A stretch of 64,000 bases of DNA from Methylovorus sp. MM2 (GCF_001648895.1 NZ_LXUF01000001.1:434001-498000), one strand, 5' to 3'; counted from the stretch's first letter, positions 17,053 to 25,331 are shown. Numbers and translations are program-made. The notes: generated from the letters alone by a model not told the origin.

Positions 17053-18513
17053 TTATTCAGTTTGGTGAAAGCGAGGTAATTCGAGTTCTATCAATGTGCC
17101 GCCGCCTTCGCGTGCTGAAAAAGAAATACTCCCGGATAGCGATTCGCATACCTTGAATGCAAAAGGAATCCCTAATCCTGTGCCAAAACGTTTGGTCGTA
17201 GGTCCCGGGCTGATCGCGTGTGGATCAGGGGTGAAGGGCATGCCGGGGCCTCGATCAGCGATCATGATGCGCACTGATTCTGGGGCTATATCCGCATGTA
17301 CTTCGAGTTTTGAGTAATTGGGTATCGCTTCTATAGCATTTAGCAGCAAGTTATACAGTGCTTGTTCTAACAGGCTTTCATCCGTGAGCATGTGGTCATC
17401 ATGTTTTTCCCACGCGGGTAATTCTAACTGTATGGATTTTTCCAGCAGTTTTTGCTGCAAGGGCACAAGGGCGCCATCGATAATGTGGCGTAGCGAAGTT
17501 TGGCTTGGCTGAGGTTTTAGGGGGTGCAGATAAGCTAGTAGAGAGCTTGTCCAGCGTTCAAGGCCATCTACAGAGCGCATGATGCCTTGTAGGGCTTCAC
17601 GCGTATCTTCATCTTGCTCTGTGCTGTCTGCGACTTGTGCAGTTGCGCGGATGCTGGCTAAGGGATTACGGATGTTGTGGGCGAGCATGGGAACCAGCAG
17701 GCCTAAGGCAGCTTGCTTCTCTGTCCGCACCAGTGCATCCTGGCTGCGAGCCAGTTCCCTTGCCATGTGGTTGATTGCACTTGATAGGGTCAGCAGTTCG
17801 GCGGCACCTTCTTCAGGCACGGTATGTTCAAGCCTGCCTGCACTGATCTCGTTGGTAGCGTGCAGTATGCGGTTGATCGGTTTGACGATGGCGCGCTTAA
17901 GAAAGATACGTGAGAATAGAAATAGCAAGGTCGCTAAAGCAATGGGAATCGATAAAACAAGAATAGAACGTTGTTTGGCTTCATCCAGTTTTTGTTTGAG
18001 TTCTTGCTGTTTGAGCGTCAGCAGCTTTTCTGCACGAGCCGAGATCGCTTCATAGCGGTTAAATACACCGGATTCCAAACCTGTATTTAAGGATTGTTGT
18101 AAGGCTTCCTTCGAAAGTTTTTGCTGGTTATGGAATATTGAGCTGGTTTCCATGACGAAGGCTAAATAGCTGGCCTTCAATTCGTTGACAGCATCGAGCT
18201 CCTCTTGACCGACTGCCAGTTCGGTCAAATTGTTAAAATGGTTACGGATTGATACGGTATACGCGTCATATTCATCTTCCGCATCAGCATCCTTAAGGAA
18301 GAATGCATCGAATAATTCTTTCATTTGGCGATATAAATCACCGCGTGTTTGTTGGATCTCTTGAATGAGTAGATTGATCCGTTGTGACTCATGCGATGCC
18401 CGATCCCACATCTGGATACCGATACCGCCTGCCGTCCCTGCAAGCGCTACCAGTAAGATAAACGCTAGCTCATGGATTAACAGCAGGTCTTTGAGGGATT
18501 TTCTAGGGCGCAA
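17053..18513 (-). CDS. Membrane sensor histidine kinase
   Basis: A 486-residue sensor kinase. It has one membrane helix (about 13-34), a helical periplasmic sensor region (about 35-185) rich in Gln/Glu heptads, a second helix (about 187-205), a HAMP linker (to about 258), a HisKA dimer helix with the phospho-acceptor His279 in Met-Leu-Ala-His-Asn-Ile-Arg-Asn-Pro-Leu-Ala-Ser, and an ATPase domain with N-, G1- (Asp-Arg-Gly-Pro-Gly-Met) and G2-like (Gly-Thr-Gly-Leu-Gly-Ile) boxes. The start is TTG at 18513, five bases after the tonB stop, so translation is probably coupled. No response regulator gene is in the window. What it senses is unknown; its place beside tonB and the quinoprotein genes suggests an envelope signal. 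Confidence 0.88.
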   Translation of the reverse strand: MRPRKSLKDLLLIHELAFILLVALAGTAGGIGIQMWDRASHESQRINLLIQEIQQTRGDLYRQMKELFDAFFLKDADAEDEYDAYTVSIRNHFNNLTELAVGQEELDAVNELKASYLAFVMETSSIFHNQQKLSKEALQQSLNTGLESGVFNRYEAISARAEKLLTLKQQELKQKLDEAKQRSILVLSIPIALATLLFLFSRIFLKRAIVKPINRILHATNEISAGRLEHTVPEEGAAELLTLSSAINHMARELARSQDALVRTEKQAALGLLVPMLAHNIRNPLASIRATAQVADSTEQDEDTREALQGIMRSVDGLERWTSSLLAYLHPLKPQPSQTSLRHIIDGALVPLQQKLLEKSIQLELPAWEKHDDHMLTDESLLEQALYNLLLNAIEAIPNYSKLEVHADIAPESVRIMIADRGPGMPFTPDPHAISPGPTTKRFGTGLGIPFAFKVCESLSGSISFSAREGGGTLIELELPRFHQTE

Positions 18514-18518
18514 CGGCT

Positions 18519-19286
18519 TTACTCTTCAAGTTTGAATGGTATAGGCACAATAATGGTAAACGCCCGTCCACGTAAAGTGTCCGGTGGCGGTGGCAAAGGT
18601 AGCGATTTTTTTACCATCTCTAATGCTTGCTGGTCTAGTACGGCATAGTTACTCGAATGTATCACTTTGGTTGAGATGATATCGCCATTGCCATTTATTT
18701 GTATCTCTATTGTGACTTCCCCTTCCCATCCTCGCATTTGTGCCATTCGGGGGTACTGCTTATATTTGGATATTGCATCGAATAAGAGGCTCCCGTAGCG
18801 ATTGCGGGCAGCCTCTATCTCATGGGTGCTGGGGCCTGTAGGCTTAGGTGGCTCAGGCGCTGTGACAGGCGTTGGCGACGCTGCGGGTGAGGCGGTTACG
18901 CTAGGCGCATCGGCTTTAGGTGCAGCTGTCATGACCGGTGGTGCAGCACTTTCGGCAGGAGGTTCCTGCGATTTCTGCGGCGATGGCGCAATGGTAGGTT
19001 TGAGCGTGGGCTTTGGTTCAGGGTTATCCGGCTTGAGCTTAGGTTTCGGGGTTTCAGGCAGTGGTTCCGGAGGCGCTTCTGTCTGTGGCTCTGACGTTGT
19101 GGCGGTCGATTCTGTTTGAGCCGATTGGGGCGCGGCTAGCTCCACTGTTAATATCTCAGGCGGCTTTTCCTCAAACTTGATATTGGGAACAAAGCACAAC
19201 ACCACGGCATGCAAGATGATGGAGATGATTAAGGGCTTGGTAAATCCGTGATTACCCGTGGTTTGATTGTTATTAAAAGGTGCCAA
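18519..19286 (-). CDS. tonB: TonB-family energy transducer
   Basis: Links the inner-membrane proton motive force (through ExbBD) to outer-membrane receptors. The 255-residue protein has one N-terminal membrane helix (about 18-36, with the Ser-x3-His pattern seen as Ser-Ile-Ile-Leu-His) and a Pro/Glu/Lys-rich periplasmic spacer (about 50-150, many Pro-Lys and Pro-Glu repeats). A C-terminal TonB fold (about 165-255) contains Tyr-Pro-Arg-Met-Ala-Gln-Met-Arg-Gly-Trp-Glu-Gly. No exbB or exbD is adjacent. It forms an operon with the sensor kinase and lies between two receptors in the window, the Fiu-like and the PqqU-like one, either of which it may power. Confidence 0.9.
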   Translation of the reverse strand: MAPFNNNQTTGNHGFTKPLIISIILHAVVLCFVPNIKFEEKPPEILTVELAAPQSAQTESTATTSEPQTEAPPEPLPETPKPKLKPDNPEPKPTLKPTIAPSPQKSQEPPAESAAPPVMTAAPKADAPSVTASPAASPTPVTAPEPPKPTGPSTHEIEAARNRYGSLLFDAISKYKQYPRMAQMRGWEGEVTIEIQINGNGDIISTKVIHSSNYAVLDQQALEMVKKSLPLPPPPDTLRGRAFTIIVPIPFKLEE

Positions 19287-19433
19287 AATTTAAAATAATT
19301 GAATAGGATGTTTTATGGTTTGAATCAGCTAGCTTTCCAGCAAGTCTGGTGCGGCATATTATACTGATGTGATATTGCTAGCCATTAGATATTGGTGGTT
19401 GTTAACAGCCGCTCATTGGCTGTTATCCTGCAA

Positions 19434-20357
19434 TTACTCCCATTCCAGCGCAGGGTATAGCATATTCACATTTCGCCGATTGACGATATCAAACAGCACC
19501 CATTTGCTCTTTTCTGAGGTAGCTGCTGTATCCATGGTTTTTTCCATCATCTCTCCTTTTTTAATGCTTGCGCGAATATCGTTCAGTAATATATTCAGGT
19601 ACTGCTGTTCTTTATCTAACGCTGCTTTGACATCCTTGGTTGGCGTACCATGCCCGGGTACGACTTGTTTTGCGTCTACTGACTTCAGCTGATCAATCAC
19701 GGATAGCCAACCTTTGATATCGCCATCAACGGATGGCGTGCGCTCGATAAAGAGTAGATCGCCAGTCCACAATGTCGCTGTTTTGCTATCCAGCACGGTG
19801 ATATCTGTATTCGTATGTGCGGTGACATAAGCCGTCAAAATAAGTGGCCTACCCCCCAAATCAAGCTTCAGTGTTTTTTCTACCGTTTGCGTAGGCTTAA
19901 CCACCTGATTGTTCTGTTCACTAGCAGCAAAATCTGCGCCTAGCCATTCTTTATTTAAGCGCAGATAAGCATCTTTGCGTAACTCCATCGCATTGGCTAA
20001 TTTTGTGTGACCGACAAATGCCGGATGGTCGTCCACAAATGCTTCATTGCCTAAGATGTGATCCGGATGGATATGGGTATTGATGACATAGAGGATGGGC
20101 AAAGGCGTGATGTTTTTAATGGCTGCGCGTAGCTGTTTGCCAGTCTGTAGGCTGCCGCCAGTATCGATGACTGCGACGCCTTTCTTGCCCACAATAAAAC
20201 CTATATTGCTGATATCGCCGTGATAGCCTTCTGACAGGTCTTCGTGCACACCTTGATGTACGTAGACCCCGCTCGCGATCTCATTGACCGAAAAGCTATC
20301 TGCAAGCGCTGAGGTTGATAACAGCAGCAGCGTAATAAAACGGATAATCAATGTCAT
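19434..20357 (-). CDS. Quinoprotein relay system zinc metallohydrolase 1 (MBL fold)
   Basis: A periplasmic metallo-beta-lactamase-fold hydrolase related to SoxH and found with PQQ dehydrogenases. The start is the ATG at 20357, preceded by AGAGGAG; a further in-frame start 30 bases upstream would put charged residues before the signal peptide. Cleavage is likely after Ser-Ala-Leu-Ala (about residue 19). The zinc-binding motif His95-Ile-His97-Pro-Asp99-His100 is complete, with a later His (Thr-Ala-His-Thr), an Asp in Trp-Thr-Gly-Asp, and His in Val-Pro-Gly-His-Gly. It is divergent from the beta-propeller gene, sharing a 220-base regulatory gap. Substrate unknown; the SoxH likeness suggests a thioester or sulfur adduct carried by the SoxYZ-like protein nearby. 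Confidence 0.9.
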   Translation of the reverse strand: MTLIIRFITLLLLSTSALADSFSVNEIASGVYVHQGVHEDLSEGYHGDISNIGFIVGKKGVAVIDTGGSLQTGKQLRAAIKNITPLPILYVINTHIHPDHILGNEAFVDDHPAFVGHTKLANAMELRKDAYLRLNKEWLGADFAASEQNNQVVKPTQTVEKTLKLDLGGRPLILTAYVTAHTNTDITVLDSKTATLWTGDLLFIERTPSVDGDIKGWLSVIDQLKSVDAKQVVPGHGTPTKDVKAALDKEQQYLNILLNDIRASIKKGEMMEKTMDTAATSEKSKWVLFDIVNRRNVNMLYPALEWE

Positions 20358-20400
20358 GATCGAGCTTCTCCTCTCGCCTCTTTGCAAGCAGGCATGTTTT

Positions 20401-20427
20401 TTGCGCTCTTGCTAAAATTCAGCGCAA
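20401..20427. promoter_or_regulatory. Inverted repeat in the divergent metallohydrolase/beta-propeller gap
   Basis: TTGCGCT (20401-20407) and AGCGCAA (20421-20427) are perfect seven-base arms 20 bases apart centre to centre, a spacing that suits a dimeric regulator on two helical turns. It lies 44-70 bases before the metallohydrolase start. Operator function is inference. Confidence 0.4.
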
Positions 20428-20577
20428 TTTCTTATCAGCCCATTATGACATTTTAATCTGCATGTTCAATGCGTTTTACCTTATACAATAATGGAACTTG
20501 AAACGGATGTGAGCGTCTGAACGATAGTCTTACTCAATTAAGATGATGTTCAATAAAAAATGATTGGAGAAGGAATA

Positions 20578-21531
20578 ATGCAAGAAAACCTAAAACTCAA
20601 ACTATTGGCGGCCTGTATCGGCGTGATGTTTTCCGCCCCCCTCTTGGCAGCGCCAATTGCTTATTCCACAAACGAAAAAGCAGGCACGCTTTCTGTGATC
20701 GATACACAAAAGGATGAAGTGATCGATACGTTTAAAGTCGGTGAGAAACCACGTGGTGCGGCTGTTAGCCATGATGGAAAGTTTATCTTTGTCAGTGACC
20801 AGCCAAAAAATGCATTGTTAGTCATTGATTTGGAAAATAAATCTGTCGTTGATACGATTAAATTAGAGGCCTCACCTGAAGGCGTGAGTATCTCCGCTGA
20901 CGGTAAATGGATTGGTGCCGCTAACGAAGAAGATAACAGTGTCTCAGTGATTGATACTACGACCCACAAACTAGCCTACAAAGTCAAAATGCAAGGGGAT
21001 AACCCGGAGCATGCGGAATTCAGCCCCAATGGTAAATGGATGTATGTGAGTGCTGAAGAATCAAAATATGTTGATGTCGTTGATCTGACAAAGCGTAAAT
21101 CGATCAAGCTAGTTGAAGTGGGTAACCGTCCACGCGGCATTGGTTTCTTGCCAGATAGCTCACGTGTCTATGTAGCAAACGAGCTTTCAAGCACAGTGTC
21201 TGTACTGGATACCAAAACGCATAAAGTGATTGCTAGTATTCCTGTCGGTTTGCGTTCTAATGGCGTAAAAGTGCTGCCTGATGGCAAAAAAGTGTATATT
21301 TCCAATGGTGGCGATGGTACTTTATCCGTGATCGATACCGCGACAAATAAAGTGACTTCAACCATCACTGTCGGTAAGCGCCCATGGAATATGGACATTA
21401 CCCCTGACGGCAAGAAATTGTATGTTGCCAATGGTAAATCCAACTCGGTCTCTGTCATTGATACAGCAACGGATACGGTGCTAAAAGAAGTGACGGTAGG
21501 TGATACGCCTTGGGGTGTGTTTGTACGTTAA
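20578..21531 (+). CDS. PQQ-dependent catabolism-associated YVTN beta-propeller protein
   Basis: A periplasmic seven-bladed propeller of the YVTN family found with PQQ alcohol dehydrogenases; its molecular role is unproven. The ATG at 20578 is preferred over one 18 bases upstream because GAGAAGGA sits just before it. The 317-residue protein has a signal peptide ending near Leu-Leu-Ala-Ala-Pro, followed by about seven repeats of Val-Ser-Val-Ile-Asp-Thr ... Val-Gly-x-x-Pro-x-Gly ... Asp-Gly-Lys. It is 65 bases upstream of the cytochrome b561 gene and probably in the same operon. Such propellers often serve as docking scaffolds for redox partners. Confidence 0.9.
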   Translation: MQENLKLKLLAACIGVMFSAPLLAAPIAYSTNEKAGTLSVIDTQKDEVIDTFKVGEKPRGAAVSHDGKFIFVSDQPKNALLVIDLENKSVVDTIKLEASPEGVSISADGKWIGAANEEDNSVSVIDTTTHKLAYKVKMQGDNPEHAEFSPNGKWMYVSAEESKYVDVVDLTKRKSIKLVEVGNRPRGIGFLPDSSRVYVANELSSTVSVLDTKTHKVIASIPVGLRSNGVKVLPDGKKVYISNGGDGTLSVIDTATNKVTSTITVGKRPWNMDITPDGKKLYVANGKSNSVSVIDTATDTVLKEVTVGDTPWGVFVR

Positions 21532-21596
21532 TTGAAATATCCGCAAAGTGTCACTTATAGTCACTACAATACTTTGCGGCTTGTTAAGGTAATTGC

Positions 21597-22196
21597 ATGA
21601 CAGCTACCAATCGCTATACCAACACTGCAATCGTGCTGCACTGGCTTATCGGCTTTGGCATACTGGCGATGTTTGCTTTAGGTTGGTACATGAGCGACCT
21701 ACCTAAAGAATCAGGCAAGCTCGCAAGTTATGACCTATTCGATCTTGGTGTCTATACCGTGCAATTGTCTGAGGCCATTTCTCCGCGCACCTTTTATTTC
21801 AATTTGCATAAATCAGTAGGTTTTAGCTTACTTTTTCTGATTATGTTCAGGTTGTATTGGCGATTCACGCATCAACCGCCTGCACTGTTGAGCAGTATGA
21901 AAAGTTGGGAGAAAACGCTTGCCCATGCCGGGCATCACACATTGTATTTGCTTATGCTGGTCATGCCTCTTACAGGGCTAATCATGACAATCTATAGTAA
22001 ATATGGTTTGAAATGGTTTGATATCCCTCTGATCGGTGGATTAGATAACGCACCATTGAGAGATCTTTTTAAAGAAGCGCATGAGCTTGTAGGCCTGATA
22101 TTTATTGCAGTGATTGCCTTGCACATTGCGGCTGCGTTAAAGCATAAGATCATCGATAAAGATGAGACCTTGAAGCGCATGTCATTGCATGGCTGA
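21597..22196 (+). CDS. Cytochrome b561-type membrane cytochrome
   Basis: A four-helix inner-membrane diheme cytochrome b that moves electrons between periplasmic donors and the quinone pool. The 199-residue protein has hydrophobic helices at about 10-30, 66-86, 107-127 and 160-182. Histidines suit heme ligation: His15 in helix 1, His in Asn-Leu-His-Lys in helix 2, His-His near the start of helix 3, and His in Ala-Leu-His-Ile-Ala-Ala in helix 4. It is about 20 residues longer than E. coli CybB because of a loop between helices 1 and 2. Its operon position after the PQQ-associated propeller makes it a likely electron-transfer partner of a quinoprotein route. Confidence 0.88.
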   Translation: MTATNRYTNTAIVLHWLIGFGILAMFALGWYMSDLPKESGKLASYDLFDLGVYTVQLSEAISPRTFYFNLHKSVGFSLLFLIMFRLYWRFTHQPPALLSSMKSWEKTLAHAGHHTLYLLMLVMPLTGLIMTIYSKYGLKWFDIPLIGGLDNAPLRDLFKEAHELVGLIFIAVIALHIAAALKHKIIDKDETLKRMSLHG

Positions 22197-22213
22197 TGCT
22201 AGAAAAGTATGAA

Positions 22214-22246
22214 AAAGAAAGGCGCCTGTTTGGCGCCTTTCTTTTT
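22214..22246. terminator. Bidirectional terminator between cytochrome b561 and the SoxYZ-like gene
   Basis: Perfect 13-bp stem AAAGAAAGGCGCC / GGCGCCTTTCTTT with a short loop, flanked by A-rich and T-rich ends. It ends both convergent transcripts. Confidence 0.92.
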
Positions 22247-22251
22247 GGGCG

Positions 22252-23055
22252 TTAATTCTTTATGTTTAATTCATGTGAAAATTTACCGCCCTCATTGTCT
22301 TCAGCTTTGGCTTCAAGTAAGCCGGGCTTTGCGGGAATAAAATCAAAACGCAAGTAAGGGTCTTCACTTGTACCGACACCAAAATCTACATCCATCAACG
22401 GCTGCTGGTTATAAGTGAAATTGACTTTATTGATATAAAAGGCAGGTTTGAAACCTTGCGAGACAAGGTCTCGTTGTAAGCCAGTAAACATCGGGTGTTT
22501 GATGATAAACGTAGCAGGGGTTATGTCACCGAATTTGACAGGTGATTCGACTTGCAGTTTGATCTTGCCCGCCGCCGCGCGTATCGCTGTGTCATCACCA
22601 TCTACTGCACCGCCACAGCCACCTGAAGCGCGTATCGTTGTCGAGGCCACATAGAGTTTGCCATCAGCTGTTTCGCCTACTACGTGAATGAAAGAGTCCG
22701 TTTCTAGGCGAATACGTGTAGAGAGTTGAAGTTTGCCTAGTGCCTCATGCAAATGATATGTCGCTGCTAGTGGAATAGGGTTGGCATCGACGATGACGTA
22801 AACGTTTTTGATCGCATCGGCATCTGTCTGCGATTTATCTATCGTGAGCGTGACAGGAACCTGCGCACCACTTTCTGCACGACGAGGGCCTGTGATTTTC
22901 ATGAAATCGGCATCTGCTATCGTGCGCTTGGCAAAGAATGCCTCTTTGACTACAGGCCAGAGTTTATCTGAAGCTTCTGCCGCAGCTCTATTGCTGAAGC
23001 ATGCCAGTAATACACTAACTATCAGCAACTGATAGATGAATGATCTTTTTTGCAT
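22252..23055 (-). CDS. Quinoprotein dehydrogenase-associated SoxYZ-like carrier (fused)
   Basis: A periplasmic fusion of SoxY-like and SoxZ-like domains. In sulfur oxidisers SoxYZ carries its substrate on a cysteine at the tip of a swinging Gly-Gly-Cys-Gly-Gly arm. Here the same Gly-Gly-Cys147-Gly-Gly motif ends the SoxY-like part (about 30-155) and runs on into a SoxZ-like domain (about 165-267). The start at 23055 is chosen by GAGGAG just upstream; the longer frame has a charged, non-signal extension. The signal region contains Leu-Leu-Ala-Cys, which is only a poor lipobox, and a better cleavage site follows (Ala-Ala-Ala). It lies downstream of the PqqU-like receptor on the same strand. The carried substrate is unknown. 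Confidence 0.9.
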   Translation of the reverse strand: MQKRSFIYQLLIVSVLLACFSNRAAAEASDKLWPVVKEAFFAKRTIADADFMKITGPRRAESGAQVPVTLTIDKSQTDADAIKNVYVIVDANPIPLAATYHLHEALGKLQLSTRIRLETDSFIHVVGETADGKLYVASTTIRASGGCGGAVDGDDTAIRAAAGKIKLQVESPVKFGDITPATFIIKHPMFTGLQRDLVSQGFKPAFYINKVNFTYNQQPLMDVDFGVGTSEDPYLRFDFIPAKPGLLEAKAEDNEGGKFSHELNIKN

Positions 23056-23208
23056 GATGCTCTTCTCCTCAATGCGGGCTGATTTTTTGATTTGCAGCTT
23101 TTTATTCTGAATATGATAAATCCAGCTGAGCCTTCTTGCTACCAATACTTATGTACTGTGTGGCTAATCAATAGAGATTAAGACATCATGGCGATTCACA
23201 TGTCCTAT

Positions 23209-25296
23209 TTAGAATCTGTAATTGGCATTTAAGCCAATGAGCCAGTTTCTGCCTGCGGCAGGTTCAAAGGAACGCCCATTTGTATAATCATTAAGTTTGA
23301 CTGAGCCGATGTAATCTTTATCGAATATGTTCTCAATGCGGGCATATTCACTAAAGCGCCAATTCGCAAGCTTCTGCTCAAAACCTGCTCGAATATTGAA
23401 TATCGTATATGAAGGGGCGGAGTCTGTATTTAAGTCATTCACATAAGACTTACTGTTGTGCCGTGCCTCGAAAGCTGTACGAAAACCTGTGGGCGTATGT
23501 TTCCATGCGGCCTCACCGTATATTTGAGTATGGTAAGTGCCTGGAATGACATTGCCAGCTTCAATCAAGCCCGAGTTGTTAGTGAAATCTGAGTCGAACT
23601 TTGCGTTCAGCAATGTATACGCGCCGAATAAGGTTATATTGTAGGGAAGCTTAGATTCAATCGAGGCCTCTGCACCGTTTCGCTTTGTTTTATTCGCATT
23701 GGTATAACTGGTAATGCCACTCGAAACATTGCTGACGATAATTTCATCATCGGTCAATGTTTTGAATATGCTTAGATTTGCAATAGTGTTATCGGAAAGA
23801 AACGCTTTTGCCCCAATTTCCATATTACGACTTTCGCTAGGCTTTAGACCTAAGTTGGGCGTGCTAGTCGCGGCTGCATTACGATAAGCTACTTCGACAA
23901 AAGTCGGTGTTTCAAAGCCTTTGCCATAGTTTGCATATAGGTTAAACAGGGGCGTGACTTTCCATATTGCACCAAATACGGGTGTAGTTTTTTGATAGGT
24001 AAGATTGCCGCTGTTATCACCGCCTACCGCCAACAGATTGTCATCAATTTCTAGACGTATTTTTGTGTGGCGTACACCTGCATGTAAATCAAGATTTTCC
24101 AATACTGACCATTTCGCTTGGGCATATTGATCAAAGTTCTTGGCAGTGTCTTTCTCGTTACGGTTTAATACATTAATTGGCGCACCTCCCAGCAGAATAT
24201 TCGTGTCTGTCCTGTCATCCGTTGATTTTCCGTAAGCTGTGCCTAGGCTGAAGGTATAGGGTTTTTCAAGGAAGCTACCTTTGTTATCCCAGCGGATATC
24301 CGTGCCATAAAACTCACGTGCAATCTTGCTCGCACGTGCATTCGTGCCAAGGGCATTGGTTGAAAGTATCTGCAGATTATCTCTTGTGCCTACATAACTA
24401 ATAAATGTGAGTGAATTATCGGAGTTAATGGCATGCTCAAGATTGAACCCCACTTGCGTATTAGATCGGCTAACGCGAGTATTAGCATTGATTGCAGCGG
24501 GAACCACACTTTTGGGGTTGCTAAAAGCCATTGCCCTTGTTGACCCTAGTGGGTCGTCCGCATCCTGATCAAACCAATTGACCAACGTAGTGAGCTTGGT
24601 ATCCTCATTTAGGTTGATCTTGAATTTTGCCGTGCCTTGTTCTTTCTGGTTTGCGCTGTGGTCACGGTAGCCATCTGACTTATAATTAGAATAGTTCACC
24701 AGATATTCAATTCCCTCAGATGTGCCAGCAGCACGAACTGATTCCTTTTGCGTACCATAACTACCAAACATGACGCCACCTGAAATCTCAGGGGTCTTTG
24801 GTGCATTCTCGGTTAGCATTTGTACGACACCACCGGAAGAGTTGCCGTAAAGTGCAGAGAAGGGGCCGCGCATCACTTCGATACCTCTCACAACATCAAG
24901 ATCGACATTGCCCGGTTGGCCTTGGCCATCAGGCATGGTGAGCGGGATGCCATCAACATATACACGTACACCACGTACACCAAATGCAGAACGGGCGCCA
25001 AAACCGCGAGTGGATATCTGTGGGTCTTGCGCCATTTGTGTTCGATTTTGTGCAGTGATGCCGGGAACGCGAATCAAGCTTTCAGATAAGGTCATGCCTA
25101 ATTGACCATCCTGAATCTGATCTTTTCTGACTAGATCGATTGCGACTGGGAGATCAAAACTCTTTTGCCCGATACGTGTGGCGGTGACGACCACTGGCGC
25201 GATGACTGATGTGTTTTCTTCATCGGCTGCAAAAGCATTATTTGCAACGCTAAAAGTACCCAATATTGCGATTGGTAAAAGTTTCTTGGCCAGCAT
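23209..25296 (-). CDS. pqqU: TonB-dependent receptor resembling the PQQ receptor PqqU (YncD)
   Basis: A 695-residue outer-membrane receptor with a signal peptide (cleavage near Ala-Phe-Ala-Ala), a TonB box (Ala-Pro-Val-Val-Val-Thr-Ala) and a plug. The plug holds a run characteristic of E. coli YncD, now named PqqU: an Arg-Gly-Phe-Gly-x-Arg-Ser segment, Val-Tyr-Val-Asp-Gly-Ile-Pro-x-Thr-Met-Pro-Asp-Gly-Gln-Gly-Gln, and Arg-Gly-Pro-Phe-Ser-Ala-Leu-Tyr-Gly-Asn. The barrel also matches (Gly-Arg-Gly/Gly-Lys-Gly-Phe-Glu-Thr-Pro-Thr, Thr-Asp-Asp-Glu-Ile, and the closing Gly-Arg-Asn motif). PqqU imports PQQ in E. coli. The neighbourhood of PQQ-associated proteins makes PQQ the best ligand guess here; lanthanophore or siderophore transport remains possible. 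Confidence 0.85.
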   Translation of the reverse strand: MLAKKLLPIAILGTFSVANNAFAADEENTSVIAPVVVTATRIGQKSFDLPVAIDLVRKDQIQDGQLGMTLSESLIRVPGITAQNRTQMAQDPQISTRGFGARSAFGVRGVRVYVDGIPLTMPDGQGQPGNVDLDVVRGIEVMRGPFSALYGNSSGGVVQMLTENAPKTPEISGGVMFGSYGTQKESVRAAGTSEGIEYLVNYSNYKSDGYRDHSANQKEQGTAKFKINLNEDTKLTTLVNWFDQDADDPLGSTRAMAFSNPKSVVPAAINANTRVSRSNTQVGFNLEHAINSDNSLTFISYVGTRDNLQILSTNALGTNARASKIAREFYGTDIRWDNKGSFLEKPYTFSLGTAYGKSTDDRTDTNILLGGAPINVLNRNEKDTAKNFDQYAQAKWSVLENLDLHAGVRHTKIRLEIDDNLLAVGGDNSGNLTYQKTTPVFGAIWKVTPLFNLYANYGKGFETPTFVEVAYRNAAATSTPNLGLKPSESRNMEIGAKAFLSDNTIANLSIFKTLTDDEIIVSNVSSGITSYTNANKTKRNGAEASIESKLPYNITLFGAYTLLNAKFDSDFTNNSGLIEAGNVIPGTYHTQIYGEAAWKHTPTGFRTAFEARHNSKSYVNDLNTDSAPSYTIFNIRAGFEQKLANWRFSEYARIENIFDKDYIGSVKLNDYTNGRSFEPAAGRNWLIGLNANYRF

Positions 25297-25301
25297 GTTG
25301 A

Positions 25302-25331
25302 TCTCCCTGCGTATCTGTACTTTGCAGATAC
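25302..25331 (-). promoter_or_regulatory. Hairpin/operator-like palindrome next to the pqqU ribosome-binding site
   Basis: GTATCTG (25311-25317) and CAGATAC (25325-25331) are perfect seven-base arms around seven bases, ending eight bases or fewer before the GGGAG ribosome-binding site of the receptor gene. It could act as an RNA hairpin in the leader or as a repressor site. No known motif was recognised. Confidence 0.45.

Noticed and set aside
17579-18055. 158-codon plus-strand frame
   Set aside because: It is the antisense shadow of the histidine kinase; its Ser/Ala/Arg-rich composition follows from the opposite strand.
18802-19119. 105-codon Gly/Val/Ser-rich plus-strand frame
   Set aside because: It is the reverse of the Pro-rich TonB spacer (Pro codons read as Gly).
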